A DNA stretch of 64,000 nt from Cubamyces lactineus (Eukaryota; Basidiomycota; Agaricomycetes; Polyporales; Polyporaceae), in NCBI GenBank assembly GCA_022376465.1, contig JACDTU010000001.1, positions 2,232,001 to 2,296,000 of the forward strand. Direction: 5' to 3'. Under the pieces are notes generated by a model. The model had not been told where the DNA came from. It searched no databases and saw only the letters and a list, made by a program, of their open reading frames with translations. The position numbers were made by a program, and so were the translations under genes. This document shows positions 33,151 through 43,500 of the stretch, one piece after another (the first letter of the stretch is position 1; the number at the start of each line of letters is the position of its first letter).

Positions 33151-33670
33151 CGTGGCTTCGGTTCGGCCTTCGGGTTCGTTTGCAGTTCGGTTCGATTCTT
33201 CTTGAGGGGTCTTCCCTACGGGTTCTGGTGCGGCTTCGCTTCCCTCCGGGTCGTGGTCGTCGTTCGAAGTTCTTGTAGCGTTCTCGCTTTCTGGTTCACT
33301 CTCCTCGAGTATCTCCGCCTGAGCTGGTCTGGGAGTAGTGAAGTCTACCGGGGAAGGTTGTTCTGGTTCTGTTCTTGGTTCCGGGGTGGCCGCTGGTTCC
33401 TCCGGAAGTTCGTCTCCAAGTGATATTTCGCGGTAGCGTCTTCGGTAGTCGGGGTCGATGTCAAGGCAGTTCCGCCAGGTGAGAGGGACTTCGGTGAAGT
33501 GCCAGGACTTGTTCTTCCAGAAGACTTGTTGCCCTTCGTAGTAGACTAGCTTGGCTTCCTTGTCAACCGCAAATTCTTTCGGTATCGACGCCGTGTTGTT
33601 CGGTTCGGGGCCGCTCTGTCTTGAGCGGGTGTCGTGTGTCGAGATCTGGGTAGATCAACGGGTTCTGGTG

Positions 33671-33680
33671 AGCTCGACCT
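33671..33680 (-). promoter_or_regulatory. Self-complementary primer-binding site of LTR-2
   Basis: Two nucleotides inside the 5' LTR, the minus strand reads AGGTCGAGCT. Its exact reverse complement AGCTCGACCT lies in the LTR (33794-33803), 33 nt downstream of the TATA box, where the mRNA 5' end is expected. No initiator-tRNA complement is seen. This matches Tf1-type self-priming. Confidence 0.7.
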
Positions 33681-33682
33681 AA

Positions 33683-34099
33683 TGTTACGACGAGCCTAGA
33701 TCGGTCACAGCAAGCGACGTCCTAGGGATCGGACCAGAGGTCTCCAGTAGTTCGAGTCGAGTAGAGGTTCAGAGGAATAGGCAATGGATAACCAGGTCGA
33801 GCTGAGGATCCCGAGCGGATCCTCTGGTCTTAAATACAGGAAGAGAGACATGGACACGTCAGCGCCACGTAGGCGCCACGTACCGTGAGGGTCCAGTATA
33901 ACTACGTAGAGTCAGGGCTGGGAATACAGATGATGTGGCGATGACGTGGCGGAAGGTGATAGGGTAGTAATACAACAGCCGTGTGAACCGGTGGGAAAGG
34001 GTGACGTGGCATGGGAAAGGATGACGTGGCATAACGGAGGCACGAGGGAGAGAGAGGAAAAGGAAACTGGGTGGCCGTGACGTACTGAGCGTCGTAACA
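33683..34099 (-). repeat. 5' LTR of LTR-2 (promoter copy)
   Basis: In transcription direction it starts at 34099. U3 holds four TGACGT-type sites (34078-34085, 34022-34029, 34002-34009, 33942-33949), then the TATA box TATTTAAG (33836-33829), then the predicted transcript start near 33803. Confidence 0.95.
33829..34085 (-). promoter_or_regulatory. LTR-2 U3 promoter: CRE-like TGACGT(GG) array plus TATA box
   Basis: Three exact TGACGTGG motifs and one TGACGTAC lie about 105-250 bp upstream of TATTTAAG. TGACGT is the core site of ATF/CREB-type bZIP factors. The LTR therefore looks built for stress-responsive transcription, as known for fission-yeast Tf elements through Atf1. Inference from motif only. 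Confidence 0.55.
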
Positions 34100-34104
34100 G
34101 GCGC

Positions 34105-34553
34105 ACAGTGTCACAGGAATGCTCGATCTCGTTCAACACACATTACTTTGTTCCAGAGCCATTCAGCGAGCGCTCTTGGAGTTATATCTCTTTGATTTCA
34201 CCGCGTCAGGGCCGAAGGTTGACAGCGTACATTGTGCCCGCAAAGAGGTAGAACACCTAGCGATAGTCATAGTACTACGTAGTAGTCGAAGCGGTAAAGA
34301 GGTGGTCGTCGAATTCCCACGCCAGCGCCCCGTCTCTCGCGCGCGTTGCTTTGCAACTGGCAGTTGCACTGCTCTGTGCCCATGGCTCAAGTCGTGTCCT
34401 CACCCAGTGCTTGCATGTTTCCATTTGAGCGGGTCGTTATAGGCATAAGGGCTACCACTGGCACGTAAGTCAGCGCGGGATTGGTAATACTACTATACAG
34501 TGAGTCTCCGCGATCGTCTTTCCTCCGGCAAGACTCAACGAAACACACAGCCT
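34105..34553. other. Spacer between LTR-2 and the MFS C 3' end
   Basis: 450 bp with no recognised gene or repeat. Confidence 0.4.
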
Positions 34554-37500
34554 TCACAGAGTGTATCTGAATCCAGGTGCGCGATCACCCATTCGTTTCA
34601 GCTCTTCCTCTGTGAGCTGGACGCGCAAGCCCTTCTCTTCCATATCACGTTCTGCCGCATCCCTGCACGCGTTCCTGCGCGCGTATATGAGCGCCGTCGT
34701 AGGTACGATGACCAATCCCATCGAGATGAGGCACAACTCCGCAACGTCTGGACCGAAAGTAATCCCAGTGTGAGCGTCGAGCCCTTCTTATGAGAGCTGC
34801 CGTACATGATACTCACGCCCACGGATATAGCGAGGTGCATCTTCGACGCGGTAGATGTTGCTTGCGACGATCCCGGCAATGTTACCGAACATGATTTGCA
34901 TGCCGAGGCCCACACCGCGTTTGTAGTGTCCGACCGCGTTATTGCCCAGCCTGCGACTCTCAGTCAGTACCCGGCTTCCGCAATGAGGCGAAGCACACAG
35001 ACCAAGAGATCGCCATGGGCGCTGAGGAGTACGCCCCGATCACGACGAAGTATAGTCCGGCGTACTTCGCGCCGATTGAAGCGTTCGAGATGTTGATACA
35101 GAATCCTAGAAAGGTGATGCAAAGCCCCACGAATACGAAGGGGGATCTCATCTTGGTGACGTCGGAATAGTGTGAACAGATCACTGTCATCGCCGCTGAG
35201 TCTCGGTGAGCGGAGAATGCAGTACATACTGTACGAGGGCACCTACTAGCGATGACGTATGGCGGCACGGACAGCAATTGCAAAATTGCAGGGTTATACC
35301 CAAATCTACGAGGATAGCTGAGCATACTGCTGGCTTACGCAGAACGGTGGCGGGTTTACCCATTGATAATAGATCTGCGAGGCAATCATAGTGAGACTAC
35401 GCTGTTGCCGAAGTGTGTATGACTGCTTGTTACTCATGGTAAGAATAACGAAATACCATTAACTGGCGGGCGCATCGTTAGTCCCCGGGATTGAAATGTG
35501 CATATTAAGGTGAATGGACATACTTGGACCGGTGATGGCAACGTCTGTAAGGCACCCGGAAATGATTTTCCAGTCGAAAATGGCCGCAGGTATATGGCGC
35601 CACTCGAAATGTTCCTCTTCGCCCGCGCTCGAGTTGTCCTCCTCTATGTAACGCAGTCAATATTAGACGACATGCCGGAGTTCTGTGCAATGGACGTACT
35701 AAGACGATGAATCACATATGAACGTTCTTCCGGAGTGAGAAATTCAGCCATCTCCGGTAGATCCACGAAGACTAGAACATGTAAAAGCTATCCGTAAGTG
35801 TCATTCTAACTCGCACTGGGAGGGCGTACCGAAGAATGCAATGATTGCAGCGATGACGGTGAGGAGCCCTTCGACGATCTGCACCAAAATGAGAGATGAT
35901 CCAGACCAAAAGTGAAATAAACGCACAAAGATCCACGACCATCCAAGCAATCCAGCCGTGCCCGACATGAACAAGATACCATACGCGATCAAACCCGAGA
36001 AAGCTCCTGAGCATGTTCCGCCAGCCCAGAACAGTCTGAAGCGCCATGACAACATGTGACGCGGGTACCATAGAGATAGCCTGAGCAGTATGTTGTCAAC
36101 GAGTTCTGTACGAGGCAAAGGGAATGACCAAGTGGAGAGCTCACAAGTAGTATATTCCAGGAGAAAAACCTGCCTCCGCGACACCGAGACAGATTCGAAC
36201 ACCGACAAATTGCGGATACCTGTCGGTGTATCTGAGTTAGCTCGGTCACTCGAGCGGCTCAGAGGATGGCTCGTACGTCTTGACGAGTCCCATCAGAGTC
36301 CTAGAGCGTATTTCTGTTACGCCCCGTGCTGTAACCCCGAAGTCCGATCCCCGAACCCCCGTACTCCGCTCCTTACTCCGTGTTACGTACTCCGCTCCTC
36401 CGTACTCCGCTCCTCCGTACCCCGTACCCCCGACTCCGTTCTCCGTACTCCGCACTTCGTACTCCGTACTTCGGACTTCCCCCGACCCCATGACTTACAT
36501 GTCTCAGATAACCCCTCATGGCGCTGCCTACATGAGGCTTTTGCTTACTGAGCTATCTACGTTATCTTACCCTTGGCAAGTTACTTCGTACTTTCGTTCT
36601 ACTCCTTCCTATCACGTACATCTCTTATTGTTTTTATCGGGTTTCTGACTTAGTATAAATACTGCCCCGGAATGTAGTAGCTACGCAGTTCGGAAATCTC
36701 GTTATACTCATTACTGGTTCAACTCGTACTCCGACACTCAACCCCGACCCTCTAGTCCGACCAACCTTCGTTTCCAAGTCCGACCTCCGACCCGTCAAGT
36801 CCGTACTCCGCAGTCCGCAAATAGAGGACACCGAGTCGGAACCCGTGCGTTACTAATAGTTTCGCGAAAGTCCTCACTACAGTGCCAGTCCGACCTCCGG
36901 TCGTACTCCGTCCCCAAACTCCGTCCAAGTCCCGACCACCGGAGTTGTACCCCCGGACGGCACGGTCCTAACAGTATTTCCGAACTCACCGGGTTTCACT
37001 CAATATGTCCACTCGAACCGTAGCCCGCACTCAGACTCAATCTCGCGCCCTAGAGCAAGAAGACCCCGCCGAGAACTGGAGTGGCTGGACAGCTCGCCGA
37101 GGCGACTCAGCGACGCAAGAAGAAGCTACTCCGAGCCGCCGCGGGCAGTTCGCTCGAACAATCGTCGAAGCATCCTCCGATGGGGACGACGAAGGTGACC
37201 CGCCTCAGCCTCTGGTCATCTCTACCGCGACTGCCTCGCAGGTACCCCGAGAGCCATCCCCGGGGAACCCGTTCTCCGAGGGTCAGCCTTCAGGTCCGAG
37301 CCGCGGGCCTCCAGGTCCGCCTAGTCCTCCAGGTCCGCCGGGCCCTCCAGGACCGCCAGGTCCTCCGGACAACGACCCACAAGGGCCGGGAGACGACGAC
37401 ACTAGCTCAAGCTCGGACTCCTCCGACTCCGAAGACCGAGTTCAGTCGCAACTAGCGACCGCGATCTCCCTCATCGCGCGTACCCTCGAACGTACTACCG

Positions 37501-40500
37501 CTCCAACTCCGGCGGTTACCCAACCTTCGAACAACGAGCGGCACAACGTCCGCGAGCCGGACCAGTTCGACGGGTCCGACCCCAACAAACTCCGGTCTTT
37601 CTTCACGCAGTTGGAACTTGTCTTCAAGGCCCAACCCCGAACCTTCGACTCCGATGAGAAGAAGGTAACCTACGCCATCTCCTTCCTCAAGGGCACCGCA
37701 CTACAGTGGTTCGAGCCATACCTCCTCGAAGGCGACTCGGACAACCCCCCCATTTTCCTCACATCCTACGACCACTTCCAGGAGGAACTCCGAGTGAACT
37801 TCGGTCCCTACGACGCCTCCGGAGCTGCGGAGCACGAGCTGATGAACCTCCGGATGGGCGACAACCAGCGGATAGCTAAGTACATCACTCAGTTCACTCG
37901 CCTCGCTACTCAAGTCCGCTGGGGGAATGCTCCGCTCCGGTACCGGTTCTACGACGGGCTTCCGAACCGTCTCAAGGACCGCATCTCCGAGGTCGGCAAA
38001 CCCGAGACCCTGGTGGCCCTCCGCGACCTCGCGCAGTCAATCGACAACCGCTACTGGGAGCGCAAGGCCGAGGTCTCGCGCGAGTCCGGACCTTCAAAGT
38101 CCGGCAGCAAGTCGACCTCCGACTCCAAGTCCTCCAACTCCGGTAACAAGTCCGGAGGTAACAACTCCGGGCAGGCCTCCTCGTCTACCCCGTCCAAGTC
38201 CGGCAATTCCGGTACTTCGTCGAAGTCTCCTAAGACTCCGAAGACCCCGGCCAAGACGTACGCCGACAAGCTCGGTAAGGACGGAAAACTCACCCCCGAG
38301 GAGCGTCAACGCCGTTTCGCCAACAATCTCTGTCTCTTCTGCGGTGGAGCTGGTCATACCGCGAGTGCTTGTCCGAAGAAGACCTCGTCCGCGACTAAGG
38401 GTCGTGCTGCACAAGCCAACCCCGCTCCCGCTGCGCCTGCTCCGGCTGCAGCCTCGAAGGAGACAAAAAATTAGTCCGTGGTCCTCCGAACTCCGTACCC
38501 CGTGAGGACCGCGTTGACTCCTCCGGTACAGAGATCCTCAGGCTCAACGCGTCCGCTCTTTCCGACCCCCATGCACTCCTCCTCGACTTGTACTCCGATC
38601 CTATCCCAACTCCGTTCCGCGCCCTTATCGACTCCGGTTCCTCCCATTGTTTCATCGACTCCGATTTCGCGACTACGTATCAACTCCCAACTACCGCAGT
38701 AACCCCGCTCCGTCTTCAGCTTTTCGACGGTACTTCTAACCACCTGATTACTTCGTTTACCACCCTGCCCGTACATTTTCCGTCTGGAGAAGTCCTCAAT
38801 ATAGATTTCTATGTTACTCCGCTCGACAAGTCCGTGTCTGCCGTTCTGGGATACAGCTGGCTCTCCGCCTACAATCCGTTGATTGACTGGAAGAAGCGCA
38901 GCATCCAATTCCGTTCCGCACCCCCGCCGCGTCCTGTTTCTGACACCATGGTACCCCCGCCAGCTCCGGCTGAGCGTACTCCGTCTACTCCGTCTACTCC
39001 GGCTACTCCGGAACTACCGACTTCTCCTACTCCGACCTCCGTTCCCCGGATCTCTCTGGTGAACGCTGCTGCTTTCGCTCGAGCTTGCAAACTCCCGGGG
39101 TCCGCGAGTTATACCCTGAATCTGTCTACCCCGGACTTGGCTACTGCTCGGAGTTCGTCCATCTCCAACTCTCCCCCGGACCTCACCGGAGTTCCGGAGG
39201 GGTACCACGAGTTTGCGGACGTCTTCAGCAAGACCAAGGCTGACATCCTACCGGAGCATCGCCCCTACGACCTAAAGATCGACCTGGAAGAAGGGGCTAC
39301 TCCGCCACTCGGCCTATCTACTCTCTCTCAAAACTCGAGCTCGACACGCTTCGGGAGTACATCGACGAGAACCTCCGTTCGGGGTTCATACGTCCGTCCA
39401 ATTCCCCCTGCGGAGCTCCCGTCCTCTTCGTCAAAAGAAGGACGGATCCCTTCGCCTTTGCGTGGACTACCGGGGCTTGAATAAGATCACCCGGAAGGAC
39501 CGCTACCCCCTTCCTCTCGTCTCGGACTTGCTGGACGCACCTCGGAAGGCCCGGATCTATACCAAAATCGACCTCCGTCACGCTTACAATCTAGTCCGCA
39601 CAGCCCCGGAGATGAGTGGAAGACCGCGTTTCGGACTCGCTATGGGTCCTTCGAATGGTTAGTCATGCCGTTCGGACTTTCGAACGCGCCCGCTGCCTTT
39701 CAGCGGTTCGTCAATGACATCTTCGCGGATATGCTCGACGTGTGCGTCATCGTCTACCTAGACGACATCCTCATCTACTCCGACAACCCCGAGCAACACC
39801 GCAAGCACGTCAAAGAGGTACTCCGGCGACTCCGCAAGCACCGGCTTTATGCCTGCGCTGACAAGTGCGAGTTCCACACCGACTCCGTCGAGTACCTCGG
39901 GTACATCCTCTCTCCCACCGGACTTACCATGGCGGAGTCGAAGGTTAAGGCGATCTTGGATTGGCCCGAACCCCGGAAGGTTCGCGACATACAGTCGTTC
40001 CTGGGGTTCGCGAATTTCTATCGACGGTTTATTCCAAACTACTCCGAGATCGTACTACCACTGACCCGCTTAACCCGCAAGTCCGTGCCTTGGCACTTCT
40101 CCGAGGAATGTCGGAGTTCGTTTAACGCTCTCAAGAAGGCGTTCACGACAGCTCCGGTACTACACCACTGGATGCCCGACCGACCCCTCACCGTCGAGAC
40201 CGACGCCTCGGACTACGCCATCGCCGGCATTCTCTCCCTTACCACCGAGTCCGGTGAACTCCACCCCATTGCTTTCCACTCCCGCACCTTGACCGGCGCG
40301 GAGTTGAACTACGACACCCACGACAAGGAACTCCTCGCGATCTTCGAATGTTTCAAGACCTGGCGGCACTACCTCGAAGGTTCGGCAACCCCGATCGACG
40401 TTGTCACGGACCACAAGAATTTGGTATACTTCGCGACTACGAAGTTACTGACCCGCCGCCAAGCCCGATGGTCGGAGTTCCTCTCGCAGTTCAACCTCGT

Positions 40501-43500
40501 AGTCCGATTCCGGCCAGGTAAGCTTGGAGCGAAGCCCGACGCACTGACACGCCGTTGGGACGTCTACCCAAAAGAGGGGGGCAGTGACTACTCCGTCGTC
40601 AACCCACACAACTACCGACCGGTTTTCACCCAGGAGCAGCTCGCCGCGTCCCTCCGGGCCACCTACCTCCGACCCCCCGTACTCCGAGCTTCCTTCATCC
40701 TCGACTCCGAACAACTCCTCTCGGACATCAAGTCCGCTCAAGCAACCCCGACTCCTGACCCCGAACTATCTGCCGCACTCAAGCTCGCCTCCGAAGGCAA
40801 CTCCCGATGGTCCCGCGATGAAGACGGGTTACTCCGACTCTCAGGTCGAGTCTATGTCCCGAACTCCGGCGACCTCCGCCTTCGCGTACTCCGAGCTTGT
40901 CACGACCATCCTACTGCCGGACACTGGGGACAGAACAAGACGCAAGCCCTGGTCCTGCGGGACTACGCCTGGCCCGGACTTCGACTCTTCGTCCGGGACT
41001 ACTGTAAGTCCTGTACTACCTGTGCGCGAGCTAAAGTCCCCCGGCATCTTCCCTACGGTACTTTGAAGCAACTCCCGATCCCCAAGCGACCCTGGAACTC
41101 CATCTCCATGGACCTCATCGAGCAACTCCCGAACTCCGCTGGCTACACCGCGATCTTGGTGGTAGTCGACAGGCTCACTAAGCAAGGTATATTCATCCCT
41201 ACCCACGACACGCTTACAGCCTCGGAGTTAGCGGACTTGTTCGTACTCCATGTGTTCTCCAAGCACGGAGTTCCCTCGCACGTTACCTCCGACCGGGGCT
41301 CGGAGTTCGTCTCTCACTTCTTCCGCTCCCTCGGTAAGGCCCTCGACATGCGCCTTCACTTCACCTCCGGTTACCACCCGGAAGGCGACGGTCAAACCGA
41401 GCGGGTTAACCAGACCCTCGAGCAGTACCTCCGGATCTATTCGAACTACCAGCAGGACAACTGGTCCCAACTCCTTCCCTTGGCGGAGTTCGCGTACAAC
41501 AATGCCCCATCCGCAACCACCGGTATATCCCCGTTCTTCGCGAACAAGGGCTACAACCCCGCCATCTCCGTCTACCCCGAGCGGGACCTCACCTCCGCTC
41601 GAGCTCGTGACTACGCTGTCGACCTCGACGAACTTCACACCCAACTCCGACAGCAGATCTCCGAAGCCCAGGCCCGATACCAAGTACAGGCGGACAAACA
41701 CCGTCTACCGGCGCCGGACTTCAAGGTCGGAGATCAGGTCTATGTCCGAGCTCAGCACATCCGGACTACACGTCCTTCCAAAAAGTTGTCCGAGAAGTTC
41801 TTAGGTCCGTTCACTATCATCGCGCAAGTCGGAACTCACTCCTTCACCCTCCGACTACCGGACTCTATGCGCGCGGTACACCCCGTTTTCCATGTCTCGC
41901 AACTCGAGCCTGCAACTCCGAACACCATCCCCGGCCGTGTCCAAACTCCGCCACCTCCGATCCTGGTGGACGGAGAACCGGAGTACGAGATTTCGGAGAT
42001 CCTCGACTCCAAGATTGACCGCCGGCGTCGGAGTTGTCAACTCCTGTACCTAGTTCGATGGGCAGGCTACGAAGGTACGGACGAAGAAACTTCGTGGATC
42101 TTAGCCACGGAGCTCGGACATGCCCAGGAGCTAGTTTCGGACTTCCACGCAGCTTACCCGGACAAGCCCGGACCTCTTGCTAAGTTGTCTTGAGGTTCAC
42201 ACACGGAGTTCTCACCAACAGAATTTTACTATTCTACTCCGCACCCGGACTACAATTGTCTACCTACGAAGCCTGTAGTCCGAAGTCCGTAGTCCGCCCT
42301 ACTCCGCCATGTCCATGTCCGCCGGGTCCTCCGGCCCCTTCCCCTCCTTAGCGCCCTTGCCCTGCTCCTCCTCCTCACCGGACTTGCCCCGCGCGGACTT
42401 GTCCAACCCCGACCCATTCTCCTCCTCCTCCCAGTCCGACCCCGCAACCCCCGCCCGCTCCAGCGCGTCCGCGATCACGTCCTCCTTGTCCTGCGAGGTG
42501 ATCTCAAGGATCTCCCGCAGCATAGTCCCGAACTCCGTCGCGAGTTCGGACTTCACCGCCTCGCGGACGGCCTCGCCGATCACGGCCTTCAACTCCTTCC
42601 GCACGATCTTGGCGATGGCGTCGCCAAGACCCCGGACTTCCTCCCGCATCATCTCCTCCCGCTGCTCCTCCTCGTCGACCAGGAGGTCGATGACCCGCCC
42701 CGCGGTGCGCCGGTTGCGCTGCACCGCGACGAGCAGGTGCTCGAGGAGCTCGCGGTCGGAGAGCTTCTCCGGGTCATCGGACCACCGGAGGTCGGACTTC
42801 CCAACCTCCGGAAGTCCGGAGCTGGCGGACATGCGGGGGCCCGTCGACGAGCCCGCGATGCTCGGACCTCGGGCTACTACCGTCCGCGCTGGTGGGTTAA
42901 CTCCGGGCGGTGCTACGAATGTCCACCGGACCTCACCTGGTTGGAGCGGCTTCTCCGCCGCCTTCTCCGCCGGCTTCTCCTTCTCCTTCCCCTTGCCCTT
43001 CTCCGCCCGCACCTTCTCCGAACTCCGAACTCCGGTGGGCGCGGGGGTCTCGAATCCGTCGTCGTCGACGACGATGGCGGCGGACTTGACCTTCTTGCGC
43101 TGCGGGCTGGGGGCCTCCTCCTTGCGCGTGATCCGGGCCTGGATGTCCGCGGGCAACCCGCGAGCCCCGACGCACGCGCGCGACCGGGCCTTCTGGCATT
43201 GGACGCAACTTGACGTCCGTTTGCCCGCGCGGAACCGGCACGCGATCTGCTTTGCGGCGCACCGGTCGCACTTCGTCCTGTGGAACTCCGTTAGTCCGAA
43301 CCCCGTACTCCGTACCCCGACTGGACTTACCACGGGACGAGCAACTCCGCGTCGTCCTCCTCCTCCTCCTCCGACTCCGGCTCTTCATCCTCCGCGGGAC
43401 GCTTGCTTCCCCGCGCGGAAGTCCCGGCCTTCGCGAGGGCAGCCTGGCGAATCGAGGCGACCCCGTGCCAACAACATGTCACCACCTTGCAATTGCCAGG

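Larger units (their letters stand above)
26444..34099 (-). mobile_element. Complete Ty3/gypsy chromodomain retrotransposon 'LTR-2' (minus strand)
   Basis: 7,656-bp element with 417-bp direct LTRs (26444-26860 and 33683-34099) that read as identical, TGTTAC...GTAACA termini, and a 5-bp target duplication GGCGC (26439-26443 and 34100-34104). Order in transcription direction: 5' LTR, self-complementary primer site, gag with zinc knuckle, pol (protease, RT, RNase H, integrase, chromodomain), two tiny membrane ORFs, a zinc-knuckle ORF, polypurine tract, 3' LTR. The chromodomain and self-priming PBS place it with Tf1/sushi-like chromoviruses. Identical LTRs mean very recent insertion, yet pol contains one frameshift and one nonsense codon. 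Confidence 0.96.
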
